From positions 1-64,000 of the forward strand of contig NZ_JAAZTU010000024.1 of the NCBI RefSeq assembly GCF_012395185.1: 64,000 bases of DNA, read 5' to 3'. Source of the DNA: Vibrio aestuarianus. Its GTDB lineage: Bacteria > Pseudomonadota > Gammaproteobacteria > Enterobacterales > Vibrionaceae. Positions 1 to 8,862 of this stretch are shown one piece after another. The notes beneath the pieces are model-generated. The model did not search any database. It was not told where the DNA came from and was given only the letters and a program-made list of their open reading frames with translations. How positions within the stretch are numbered: position 1 is the first letter of the stretch; every line of letters starts with the position of its first letter. The position numbers and the translations under genes are program-made.

Positions 1-2198
1 GAGCCATTGAGCGTGATCCTAAAGACCGCCTCATTGCTGCCTTGGATCTGCGCTTCATATACTGTGATGCCATTGAGGTTAGACACTTCAACCATCACTA
101 AATTCTGGCCGCCAGATTGCAAACCGGCTACTGGCGTCACTAAGTCGGTCAATTGATAGCTAACAATGCCATCCGCCCCATCCACAACGTCAAAATTACC
201 ACTCAGCGTCGTACTGCCTGAGCCATCCGAGCCCATACCCGACAAATCATCTTCATCAACGGTTTGTTGGCTACCCGTGCGAATACCTTGAATGCTCGGC
301 TTGTCATCATAGATGGTCACTGGCAAGGCAATGCTTGAACTATCACCATCGAAGTCGGTCGCCACCACGCTAAACTTCATCAATAACTCATCGGCACTGG
401 CCGCATGGTCAATCGGTCCTTCGAGGGTAAAGCTGTAGCTGCCGTTGGCATTGAGCACTAAGGTAAATACCGCCGCGCCACTGCTCGTGGTCGCTTGATA
501 AGTGTACGCGCCATTGGATAATGTTGGCGTGCCTAGGCTCACCGATTCCCCTTGCGAGGTTAAGCCCGCAATCGGGTTAGTCGAGGTATCCAACTGATAA
601 CTCACCACTCGGTCCGCCCCTTCAATGGTGGTGAAGGTGCCGCTGGCCGTCAGTGGCTCTTTGCTGCTGTCAGAGCCGGTGACCAGATCGTCTTCATGAA
701 TATCGAGTGGAACCGAATCAACAATCACAGGTTTATCATCGACGATGTTGATCGGTAAAAGTGCAACCTGAGAAGTATCACCATCATAATCAGTGGCAAA
801 AATAGGTAACTCAAGCAATAGCTCATCGCTATCGACTGGATGATCGATTACCCCTTGCAAAGTAAACTGATAATTGCCATCAGGGTTCAGTATCAATTCA
901 AAAATTGGAGTCCCATTCGCCGAAGCTTGATAAGTGTATACACCATTAATAATGCTTGGATCCGCAAACTCGACGGCAACACCTTGCGAGGTTAAACCAG
1001 ACAATGGATTTACACTTAAGTCGACTTGGTAAGTTTCGACAACATCAGAGCCTAATTGAGTATCAAACAGCCCGGAGATCGTAACGTTAAGTGACCCACT
1101 GGAATCAGAACCAACATTGGCTAAATTATCTTCAAAAACCGACCCTATTGGCTCGTCAACCATGACTGGATTATCACCATCACCAATAACTACTGACACT
1201 GAAATTGGTGACTGGATGGGGTTTCCTCCAGAATCTACACCTGTCATTTCAAACTGAATGGAAATTTGGTCATTAGCGAACGAGACTACCCCACCACCGA
1301 CTTCAGGAGTGTGGTCTATTGGCAATGTGATGGTTGTAATGACCTCTAAATTGACATCTTTACCGACCGATGTAGCGATCATATTAATAGTGAGCACTTC
1401 ATTACCATTCTGCTCACCGATAATGCTATTTGTTGTTGCATCATAACGGAAATCAACAGGTCGACCTGAAGAGGTAATGTCTGCGGCTAATTCGCTGAGA
1501 AGAGCATTCAGTGAAAGTGGTGTAGGAACAAAAGACGCGCTATCCAATGGCAGATCTCCAGCGGCAATAAGTACGCTTGAAGTTACTGACTGTGGATAAG
1601 AACCTTGAGAGAGTGAGCCTTCAACCAAAGCTTCTGAAAGTAAATTACCACCAGCACTGAAACGCAATTGACCCAGTTCGTCATCGGTAGATTGTTCTTC
1701 AACAGTAGAGCCTTGAGTTTCAAAAAATGTACGCGCCAAGACTTCCGTAAAATTGTAATCAATACTAATAAAGCCAGCATTCGCCGAGCCCTGACCACCA
1801 GCACCAGCAGCCGTTGCTTCTAAGATTTGGGTTGGATCTTGCCCGTCTAAAATAGCTTGCTGAATCGCGGCAATATTGTCAGCATCAAAGTTAGTATTTT
1901 CAATTAATGAAAGATCAGCATTGATCGCACCTTCAATCGGAAATGAAGTTAATGCAGATGAAGGGTCAGCGCCTTGCGGTGGTTCTCCAAGACAGGCGAC
2001 ACAGTTTTGATCGATCACTTTAAGTTCGCCGAAAACCATAACAGCCACGGAGGAGTGGTTAATCGTAATTAAAATTTCGCCTTTGTTTAAATAATCTCCG
2101 TCATTTAACAGACGAGCATTACCTTTACTATCGACAGCGATAACCTCACCAACAACTTCCGTCACCGACACAGGTTGATTAATCACTTGAAAATCCAT
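1..2198 (-). CDS. LapA-type giant adhesin, N-terminal part (partial)
   Basis: The ATG is at 2198-2196 and the frame stays open to base 1, so only about 730 N-terminal residues are present. Residues 1-130 resemble the retention module of LapA-like type I secreted adhesins, which holds the protein in the outer membrane until it is cut. A TAAG tetrapeptide at residues 129-132, followed by a Gly/Ala-rich linker, matches the site cut by the periplasmic protease LapG. Downstream, extracellular repeats of about 146 residues begin with EDNL/EDDL-type motifs near 1133, 695 and 254 and contain DYDGDT/DFDGDS calcium-type motifs, as in T1SS-143/VCBS repeats. Role (family knowledge): cell-surface biofilm adhesin exported by an ABC-type I system and released when c-di-GMP falls. 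No lapD, lapG or secretion genes lie in the window. The divergent EAL gene is a plausible partner. Confidence 0.85.
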   Translation of the reverse strand, partial: MDFQVINQPVSVTEVVGEVIAVDSKGNARLLNDGDYLNKGEILITINHSSVAVMVFGELKVIDQNCVACLGEPPQGADPSSALTSFPIEGAINADLSLIENTNFDADNIAAIQQAILDGQDPTQILEATAAGAGGQGSANAGFISIDYNFTEVLARTFFETQGSTVEEQSTDDELGQLRFSAGGNLLSEALVEGSLSQGSYPQSVTSSVLIAAGDLPLDSASFVPTPLSLNALLSELAADITSSGRPVDFRYDATTNSIIGEQNGNEVLTINMIATSVGKDVNLEVITTITLPIDHTPEVGGGVVSFANDQISIQFEMTGVDSGGNPIQSPISVSVVIGDGDNPVMVDEPIGSVFEDNLANVGSDSSGSLNVTISGLFDTQLGSDVVETYQVDLSVNPLSGLTSQGVAVEFADPSIINGVYTYQASANGTPIFELILNPDGNYQFTLQGVIDHPVDSDELLLELPIFATDYDGDTSQVALLPINIVDDKPVIVDSVPLDIHEDDLVTGSDSSKEPLTASGTFTTIEGADRVVSYQLDTSTNPIAGLTSQGESVSLGTPTLSNGAYTYQATTSSGAAVFTLVLNANGSYSFTLEGPIDHAASADELLMKFSVVATDFDGDSSSIALPVTIYDDKPSIQGIRTGSQQTVDEDDLSGMGSDGSGSTTLSGNFDVVDGADGIVSYQLTDLVTPVAGLQSGGQNLVMVEVSNLNGITVYEAQIQGSNEAVFRITLNG

Positions 2199-2579
2199 AA
2201 AAACCCCCAGATACATCTCATCAAGCATGCGCAAACTGCACAATAAACCATCAATTGTTACTTTTATTTTAGTTGTTCTTCGTGTTTTAGGCTTAATTTG
2301 TCTCTAGAACTTTTGTAGTAAAAAATAACGATAGCCATCACAAACACAACGCAAAATACCTCAATTAGCAACATGTCGCCATAGCGGTATAGAGTATAGT
2401 ATACGTCCGTAATACAGCGTTAGTTAAGGCTGGTAAGTGATTGTGCTTATTTTGGAGTACATAAATGCATGATCTTCCCACCAGATTTCTTAAAAATAAG
2501 ACAAAGTAATAGGTTACGTTGATAGATTAATTACTTATAGTGCACAACAGAACAATCATCCGTTAATTGGCGAAATTTT
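2199..2579. other. divergent intergenic region, adhesin / EAL protein
   Basis: These 381 bp separate the adhesin start from the divergent EAL gene and must hold both promoters. The stretch is AT-rich, with a TATA-like run near 2390-2405. No operator could be assigned with confidence and no additional gene was seen. Confidence 0.4.
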
Positions 2580-4175
2580 ATGAGTACTGTCTTTGTGTCT
2601 AGTTATGACAGTCCAATGAATTGCATTCGAGCTATCAAAGCAAAACTTTCTGCGCGCATAAACACCTTTATCCCGATCTTGTTGATTTTTTTGTTGGTGT
2701 TTATTTTTGCTGTTATTCAAAACTTCTACGACACAAACCATCAAGCGGCATATTTTGGAGAGCAAGCTATACAGCGGCTCGAAAATTATATCAATCAGAC
2801 ATCGAGTGAACTGAATCAGCTCGGAACTTCAGTTTCACCCCATTGCCATCGAGAAGACGTACTCGCCTTACGAAGTTATACGTTTCGTTCAAAATTGATA
2901 AAAGAAGTGGGCATGTACAGTGCACAAGGCACTATTTTTTGTACAAGCCAAGAAGGGCCTTCAACCATACATTTCTATAAAAACATTACAGACAGGCTCA
3001 AAGAGTCACCGAGTAATACTACGATTTCTTTGGCTCAGTCGCGTAATAAAGAGCTCACTTTTTTCGTTTATGCCTCTCAACCAGATATGAGCGGTATCAA
3101 TGCGCTAATGCCTCCCGAACAGTTTATGGACTTAGTGGCCCCCGATTTGGCAGCGCAGCATTACGGCTATCAAGTTGAAGTGTTAAGCCAAAGTATACAT
3201 AGCGAGCAAGGTTCGATGAATTCGGCTCTACGCATTTTCCTGTTTCAATCAGAATACTATCCTCTTTCCATTCAAATTCATCTTAACACTGGTTCATACT
3301 TATACCATTTCACCCAGCGTTTATGGCTTGTTTTACTCGTCTCGAGTGTGCTCTCTTTACTTTATCTTGGTTGGTACAATTATTACCTCAGTAGAAATAC
3401 CTTGGCAGTCTCTCTGAAAGAGGCTATATCCAACCATCAATTAGAGCTGTACCTGCAACCTATCGTAGATATATCTGAAAATAAAATTGTTGGCTGCGAG
3501 GCTTTAATGCGTTGGAATGAACCTTCACAAGGCTATATTTCACCAACCATTTTTATTCCTTTAGCTGAGCGTATCGGGGTCATCCATCAAATTACCTACC
3601 GTGTACTAGACTTGGTCACTGAGTTTGTTGAACAGCACTCAAGCTATCTTCATGCACAATATATTAGTATCAATATCAGTCGACTATTGATAGTGGATAT
3701 AGACTTCATTGAACACATGGTTGGATACGCAGAGAAACACGCAAATATTGTTCCTCAACTTTTGCTTGAGATAACAGAAGATAATAATTTCAGCGCAGAA
3801 GAATTAGAACAAGCGATCGATAATTTGGCCCTATTAAAACAACTTGGTTTTAAAATCGCTGTTGATGACTTTGGTACTGGTTATTCTGGCTTAAACTTTA
3901 TCCATCAACATGCTTTCGACACCATCAAAATTGATCAAGTTTTTATTAAAAGCCTGCACCAGAATTCAGCGATTACTCCCGTACTGGTGTCGATGATTAA
4001 GCTAGCAAAACATCTCAATATGCGCCTTATCGCAGAGGGCGTCGAAAATCAAAAGCAAGCGCTCGCACTCGAACAACTCGGTGTCCGTTATATCCAAGGC
4101 TTTCACTACTCAGAGCCTATTCCTGCGCAGTCCTTTGCCAAATTTCAACTTGCCCCTGCGATGATCCATGGCTAG
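2580..4175 (+). CDS. CSS-motif EAL c-di-GMP phosphodiesterase (PdeC-like)
   Basis: Predicted inner-membrane enzyme of 531 residues that hydrolyses c-di-GMP to pGpG. A first membrane segment lies at about residues 29-49 and a second at about 246-268, enclosing a periplasmic domain with Cys89 and Cys121. Cys121 sits in a CTS triplet where the family usually has CSS; in E. coli PdeC this Cys pair forms a regulatory disulfide. The cytoplasmic EAL domain (about 278-525) keeps the hallmark motifs: EAL at 307-309, an N-x-S segment near 365, EITE near 397, DDFGTGYS at 429-436, KID near 450 and AEGVEN near 485. It therefore looks catalytically competent. The ribosome site before 2580 is weak; Met13 (2616) is an alternative start. 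It diverges from a LapA-type adhesin, whose retention is normally c-di-GMP controlled. Confidence 0.88.
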   Translation: MSTVFVSSYDSPMNCIRAIKAKLSARINTFIPILLIFLLVFIFAVIQNFYDTNHQAAYFGEQAIQRLENYINQTSSELNQLGTSVSPHCHREDVLALRSYTFRSKLIKEVGMYSAQGTIFCTSQEGPSTIHFYKNITDRLKESPSNTTISLAQSRNKELTFFVYASQPDMSGINALMPPEQFMDLVAPDLAAQHYGYQVEVLSQSIHSEQGSMNSALRIFLFQSEYYPLSIQIHLNTGSYLYHFTQRLWLVLLVSSVLSLLYLGWYNYYLSRNTLAVSLKEAISNHQLELYLQPIVDISENKIVGCEALMRWNEPSQGYISPTIFIPLAERIGVIHQITYRVLDLVTEFVEQHSSYLHAQYISINISRLLIVDIDFIEHMVGYAEKHANIVPQLLLEITEDNNFSAEELEQAIDNLALLKQLGFKIAVDDFGTGYSGLNFIHQHAFDTIKIDQVFIKSLHQNSAITPVLVSMIKLAKHLNMRLIAEGVENQKQALALEQLGVRYIQGFHYSEPIPAQSFAKFQLAPAMIHG

Positions 4176-4202
4176 GCCTTGCAAACACAGACATCAATAA
4201 AA

Positions 4203-4230
4203 AAAGAGCCAGTTTTCATGCTGGCTCTTC
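4203..4230 (-). terminator. Rho-independent terminator of the aldo/keto reductase gene
   Basis: Inverted repeat 4205-4212 / 4221-4228 (AGAGCCAG / CTGGCTCT). Read on the minus strand the stem is followed by a run of seven T, so it mainly ends the reductase transcript. On the plus strand the T tract is poor, though it may still slow the EAL transcript. Confidence 0.8.
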
Positions 4231-4274
4231 CATTTAGATATTTCTCTTTTTAGCAATAGAGACTAGCCGCCACT

Positions 4275-5183
4275 CTATGGCACACCATGACCTTTTGAGG
4301 CTACCCAGACTCGATACCATTGCTCACGAGTTAATTCAAACTCCAGTGCTGCAATCGCCGCTTGTACGCGTTCTATTTTGCCTGAACCGATAATTGGTAA
4401 CGGCTTTGAAGGTAAACGACGCACCCAAGCAAAAATCACTTGGTCGATACTTTGAGCGCCAATTTCTAGTCGAATCGCTTCTAATTCTTCGCGTACACGT
4501 TTTGCTTGTTCAGTATCACCACTGAATATGCTACCACCGCCAAGACATGACCACGCCATTGGTCGAGTGCGGTTCATTTGCAGTTGATCCAAAGTGCCAT
4601 CATGCGCCACTTCAAAATTCAATGGGTTAATTTCCACTTGGTTGGTCACCAGTGGTTTACCTAGGCGAGACTGAAGCAATTCAAACTGGCGAGGACTAAA
4701 GTTTGAGACACCAAAGTGTTTCACTTTACCCACTTTGTGCAGTTCAGAAAATGCTTCGGCGACTTCATCAGCCTCCATCAAAACATCAGGACGATGAATC
4801 AGTAGCACGTCAATTTCACTGACACCTAAACGCTCAAGCGAGTTATTCACTGACTGATAGATATGCGCAGAGCTAGTATCGTAATGATTGATCTTACGTT
4901 GTGGAGTTCTGTCTCCACATAAGTTGATGTCACACTTGGTGACGATCTGCATCTGTTCACGCAATGAAGGCTCAAGAGCCAAGGCTTCACCAAACAATGT
5001 TTCACATTGGTAGCTACCATAAATATCCGCGTGGTCAACGGTGGTAATCCCTAGCTCTAAATGCTGTTTTAAGAACGTCAAACGCTGCTGTGGCGTCATG
5101 CCCCATTCACCTAAACGCCAATACCCTTGAACGAGCTCGGAAAAATCTGGCCCTTGAGGCGCAATTGTTACTTTAGCAACCAT
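4275..5183 (-). CDS. ydhF: aldo/keto reductase, YdhF-like
   Basis: NADPH-dependent cytosolic oxidoreductase of 302 residues with a TIM-barrel fold. It aligns by eye along its full length with E. coli YdhF, including the start (VTIAPQGPDFS), the VDHADIYG segment, LLIHRPD, the HFGVSNFSP segment, MAWSCLGGG and the PLPIIGSGKIERV cofactor-binding end. The catalytic tetrad is visible as Asp53, Tyr55, Lys83 and His130. The ATG follows AAGGAG at good distance. The physiological substrate of YdhF is not established. Encoded alone, divergent from a helix-turn-helix gene and closed by its own terminator. Confidence 0.88.
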   Translation of the reverse strand: MVAKVTIAPQGPDFSELVQGYWRLGEWGMTPQQRLTFLKQHLELGITTVDHADIYGSYQCETLFGEALALEPSLREQMQIVTKCDINLCGDRTPQRKINHYDTSSAHIYQSVNNSLERLGVSEIDVLLIHRPDVLMEADEVAEAFSELHKVGKVKHFGVSNFSPRQFELLQSRLGKPLVTNQVEINPLNFEVAHDGTLDQLQMNRTRPMAWSCLGGGSIFSGDTEQAKRVREELEAIRLEIGAQSIDQVIFAWVRRLPSKPLPIIGSGKIERVQAAIAALEFELTREQWYRVWVASKGHGVP

Positions 5184-5280
5184 TGGTTGTCTCCTTTTCT
5201 CTCAACTGACATCATCCTAAGCTTGTTTGTTGTATGGCTCAACGGATAGACTACAGAAGTTCGAACTGGAGTACGAAGTT

Positions 5281-5694
5281 GTGAGTTTTTCTACACGTTT
5301 ACAAGAATTAATTGGCGAAGAAAGCATCAGTGGCTTTGCTCGCCGCGTTGAATTATCAGAAGGGTTAATTCGAAAATACCTTAAAGGCAGTGAACCAAGC
5401 TTATCCAAAGCGAATCAAATTGCGATGCGAGCCAACTGCTCACTTGAATGGCTCGCCACTGGCTGCGGGTATTTATATCGTCAAGCTGAAGTCGTAGATA
5501 TGGACGCCTTTATCCTAGCGTATCAAACCATTACAGGACATCAATTAAGCCAAGAAGAGCAAGAAAGACAGCGTAAAATCATCTCGGGTTATCAATATTT
5601 ACGTAGCCACAAAAAGGCAGATGGCTTTTTAGATCACGCCGCTATGGTGACATTTTTAAACCGCCAGCCTAAAGAGTTGACTCCGAATGAGTAA
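5281..5694 (+). CDS. helix-turn-helix transcriptional regulator (Xre/CI-like)
   Basis: Small DNA-binding protein, about 137 residues from a GTG start. The start is chosen because GGAG lies about ten bases upstream; an ATG at 5227 would add 18 residues without a good ribosome site. Residues 1-60 form a phage-repressor-type HTH: SGFARRVELSEGLIRKYL, then a LSKANQIAMRANCSLEWLATG ending that recurs in Vibrio regulators of this type. The C-terminal half is helical with no recognised ligand domain. Targets are unknown; the divergent aldo/keto reductase is the obvious candidate. The 3' end overlaps the next gene, on the opposite strand, by 26 bp. Confidence 0.7.
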   Translation: MSFSTRLQELIGEESISGFARRVELSEGLIRKYLKGSEPSLSKANQIAMRANCSLEWLATGCGYLYRQAEVVDMDAFILAYQTITGHQLSQEEQERQRKIISGYQYLRSHKKADGFLDHAAMVTFLNRQPKELTPNE

Positions 5695-6211
5695 AAACAA
5701 GGCTGATGGCTTGCCCATCTGTCACCAATTGTGCAATGTTGTTTCCCTTCTGCCACTGCTGCTGTTGAGGAAAAATCGTCGGCGTTTGATTCAAAAATAA
5801 AACTAACGCTTTATCAACCTCTGGCACTGAATGTTTTGTTAACTGTTCTTGCACTGAAAAATATTGATCACCGATCATAACTTGCGTCAGTTGAAAACCA
5901 TCGCGTCTTAAGTTCAGTTGTAAATCACTGTAGGCCATACGGCTAAAATCAATATGCATCCGCACCGAGCTAACTTCGCTGTTAGTGATCTCAAGCTCTG
6001 CCCACGCGGAAGTTTTGTAGTACTCAACTACATCACTGCAATAAATTGGCGCTCTATGCTCATCACCACATTCAACCATATCATTGCGCTGAGTCAGCTC
6101 TGACTGGGTCAATGGATGTGTATTTTGCTCAACAAAGGGGAGGATAAAATCAGGTACATTAGCCGATACCCAACATGACCAGATCACGCACAGCAGCACG
6201 ATAACGCGCAT
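5669..6211 (-). CDS. secreted or periplasmic protein of unknown function
   Basis: A 180-residue protein with an N-terminal signal peptide (MRVIVLLCVIWSCWVSA, likely cut after Ala17). The start at 6211 is preferred because AGGAGAG lies seven bases upstream; an in-frame ATG at 6250 lacks this. The mature part has two Cys in a short span (VECGDEHRAPIYCSDV), suggesting a disulfide and an extracytoplasmic location. The family is not recognised. Its 3' end overlaps the convergent HTH gene. Confidence 0.6.
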   Translation of the reverse strand: MRVIVLLCVIWSCWVSANVPDFILPFVEQNTHPLTQSELTQRNDMVECGDEHRAPIYCSDVVEYYKTSAWAELEITNSEVSSVRMHIDFSRMAYSDLQLNLRRDGFQLTQVMIGDQYFSVQEQLTKHSVPEVDKALVLFLNQTPTIFPQQQQWQKGNNIAQLVTDGQAISLVFTHSESTL

Positions 6212-6455
6212 GTAAACTCTCCTTATCTTATTGATAGTCATCAGTTTCACTTGAGTTTAAAGCAAAAGCAACAACCGAACGTCTACGCCCCCAATCAGTG
6301 AATTGTGATCGATAGCAAACTCTTGGGGCTTAGGCTGAAGAATGATGTCATCGCCATATCCAGGCTTTATCCTCAAGGTCGAGTAACCTCGCCCTACAGC
6401 GATTCAAAAAATAAAAACAACTGAACATCAACGAGTACAAGACCAAGGATAGAGC

Positions 6456-8507
6456 ATGAAACTCACCACTTTAGCCCTAGCGTTATGCGCAGCTGCGCCT
6501 GCCGTTTTTGCCTCACCCAATCTGACCATATCTACCACCACCAACAGCCGTGATTTTCCACTCGACGCCCAACAGCCATTAGTTATTCCACTGACCAAAG
6601 ACAGTTACACACTCAAAATAACCGGCCTTGAGGGTAATTGCGTTGCGCCGAATGATCAAAAGATCAAATTCAATACTCCCGTTGCCTTAAATTGTGGCTC
6701 CCCCACTGAATTACCGCTAAAAATTCGCTTCACGGGGGATTACGCCTTTAACTACGACCAAGCACAACATACGCTGACTTTTGTTCGCCAAGCGAAAAAA
6801 TCGACCAAAAAAGAGTTTAAAAGACCCATTCCGGCGGTAACTTGCGAGCAATACCAAGGTGGTGAAGTCACGCTAGAACTCGGAAAAACCTTCGCCGATG
6901 GTACTGAATTAAAAGAGAGCTTCACTAACCAAAAAGTTGTGGTTAAAGATGGCAAGGTGACACTTTTACCTTCACAAAACAGTGGTGGCTTGGTGCTACT
7001 AGAGCCAATCAATCGCTCTGATGAAGCGCAGCCGTTCACCTATCGCAACGCAAATATTTATTTCGTTATGGTAGATAGGTTCAACAATGCCGATACCAGC
7101 AACGACAATAGTTATGGGCGAAAAAAAGACGGTAACGATGAAGTAGGAACCTTTCACGGTGGCGATTTAAAAGGTGTCATTGAAAAACTCGACTACATAA
7201 AAAGCTTAGGAACCGATGCCATTTGGCTTTCGCCTATCGTCGAGCAAGTACACGGTTTTGTCGGTGGGGGCGATAGTGGCTCCTTTCCATTTTATGCCTA
7301 CCACGGTTACTGGACTCGTGATTTCACCAAAATTGATCAGAACTTCGGCCAAGATGAAGATCTAAAAACACTCGTCACCGAAGCACATAAACGCGGCATA
7401 AAAATCTTAATCGATGCCGTCATCAACCATTCTGGTTACGCTACACTCGCCGACCTGCAATTCGATAGCATTGATGTCGTTAATAGCCAAGATTTACCAA
7501 AAAAATGGGCAGATTGGGCACCTCAATCTGGTCAAAACTGGCACAGTTATAATCAGTCTATCGACTATCAAAGCCAAAACTGGTCACAATGGTGGGGAGC
7601 GGACTGGGTCCGTGCCGGCTTGCCTGGTTATTCAAAACCAGGCTCTAGTGATATTACTATGACGTTAGCTGGTTTACCTGATTTCAAAACCGAATCAACT
7701 ACCGCAGTCACACCGCCCCAATGGTTGCTGCGTAACCCAGGAACGCGAGTTGTCGCACGCGATAACTACAGCGTGGCAGATTATTTAATTGAGTGGCAAA
7801 CCGACTGGGTTAAGCGTTTTGGTATTGATGGCTACCGGGTGGATACGGTAAAGCACGTTGAAGGAGAGGTCTGGCAACGCTTAAAGAAAGAAGCATCGCG
7901 TAGCCTAGAGCAATGGCGAGAGGCTAATGGGAAATCAGGGCAACCTTTCTGGATGATGGGTGAAGTATGGGGGCATTCAGCCTACCGTAGCCCTTACTTT
8001 GACGATGGATTTGATGCACTGATCAACTTCGATATGCAGAAAAAGCTGGATAAAGGGGCTGCATGCTTTAGTCAAATGGAGATGGTATACCGCGACTACG
8101 CAAAAACACTGACTCTGCATCCGGACTTTAACCCCGTCAGTTACATGTCTTCCCATGATACTGAGCTGTTTTTTGGTCGCTTCAAATCATTTGAAATGCA
8201 ACGTAATGCTGCTAACGCATTACTACTTTCACCCGGTGCAGTACAAATTTATTATGGTGATGAAGTCGCAAGACAAGTGGGCCCTTACGCTGATGACTTT
8301 CATCAAGGAACACGTTCCGACATGATGTGGCAGTTGGATACTCAGCGACAATCGTTGTTAAACCATTGGCAAACAGTGGGCCAATTCCGCCAAGCCCACC
8401 CTGCTATTGGTGCCGGTTTGCATAAAGAAATTAAACAACCAGGCGCCTACGTGTTTTCAAGAACGTTAAATAACGACAAAGTCGTTGTTGCTTTTGTTGG
8501 TCGATAA
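6456..8507 (+). CDS. malS: periplasmic alpha-amylase MalS (GH13)
   Basis: Hydrolyses alpha-1,4-linked maltodextrins in the periplasm. Signal peptide MKLTTLALALCAAAPAVFA (residues 1-19), an N-terminal all-beta extension to about 190 with paired Cys, then the GH13 barrel. The four conserved regions are present: DAVINHSG at 320, GYRVDTVKH with nucleophile Asp463, MMGEVWG with acid/base Glu503, and SSHDTE with Asp568. Length (683) and the N-terminal extension fit E. coli MalS (676). AAGGA precedes the ATG. A weak MalT-box-like GGGGCTTAGG lies at 6325-6334. Monocistronic, closed by a hairpin. No other maltose gene is adjacent. Confidence 0.93.
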   Translation: MKLTTLALALCAAAPAVFASPNLTISTTTNSRDFPLDAQQPLVIPLTKDSYTLKITGLEGNCVAPNDQKIKFNTPVALNCGSPTELPLKIRFTGDYAFNYDQAQHTLTFVRQAKKSTKKEFKRPIPAVTCEQYQGGEVTLELGKTFADGTELKESFTNQKVVVKDGKVTLLPSQNSGGLVLLEPINRSDEAQPFTYRNANIYFVMVDRFNNADTSNDNSYGRKKDGNDEVGTFHGGDLKGVIEKLDYIKSLGTDAIWLSPIVEQVHGFVGGGDSGSFPFYAYHGYWTRDFTKIDQNFGQDEDLKTLVTEAHKRGIKILIDAVINHSGYATLADLQFDSIDVVNSQDLPKKWADWAPQSGQNWHSYNQSIDYQSQNWSQWWGADWVRAGLPGYSKPGSSDITMTLAGLPDFKTESTTAVTPPQWLLRNPGTRVVARDNYSVADYLIEWQTDWVKRFGIDGYRVDTVKHVEGEVWQRLKKEASRSLEQWREANGKSGQPFWMMGEVWGHSAYRSPYFDDGFDALINFDMQKKLDKGAACFSQMEMVYRDYAKTLTLHPDFNPVSYMSSHDTELFFGRFKSFEMQRNAANALLLSPGAVQIYYGDEVARQVGPYADDFHQGTRSDMMWQLDTQRQSLLNHWQTVGQFRQAHPAIGAGLHKEIKQPGAYVFSRTLNNDKVVVAFVGR

Positions 8508-8519
8508 TCACTCAGTTAA

Positions 8520-8546
8520 GGTAGCCTGGGCAAGCTTCAGGCTACC
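8520..8546 (+). terminator. hairpin after malS
   Basis: Perfect 9-bp inverted repeat GGTAGCCTG (8520-8528) / CAGGCTACC (8538-8546), 13 bp after the malS stop. The U tract is weak, so termination may be partial. Confidence 0.6.
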
Positions 8547-8862
8547 TCCATTCCCGCTCTTTGCCTAACTCACTAAATCAAAACCTCAACATCACCAACT
8601 TCAATAATTTCAATCAATTACTGACAGAATATTTATATTAGCCTCATCTAATCCCCTTGTTCAACCTACCCAACAAAACCATACTGGTCATACCATGAAT
8701 GGTTAAATTTACCTTGAATTACAATTAGTTAGAAACTAACATTCGATCCTTTTGGCATTTAAATCACTATTTTCTTTGACATTTATATAACACAAATTTA
8801 ACATCGAATTGTGCAATATAAATACAACGAAATAATTATAAAAAGGCCTTAGGAGGTCGAGA
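8547..8862. other. promoter region of fadL-volA
   Basis: AT-rich stretch of 316 bp without a gene. It must contain the fadL promoter. No FadR or CRP site could be assigned with confidence. A strong AGGAGGTCGAGA ribosome site ends the region just before the fadL ATG. Confidence 0.4.

Noticed and set aside
6325..6334. MalT-box-like GGGGCTTAGG upstream of malS
   Set aside because: Only eight of ten positions fit, with one copy and no further repeats; not enough for a regulatory feature.
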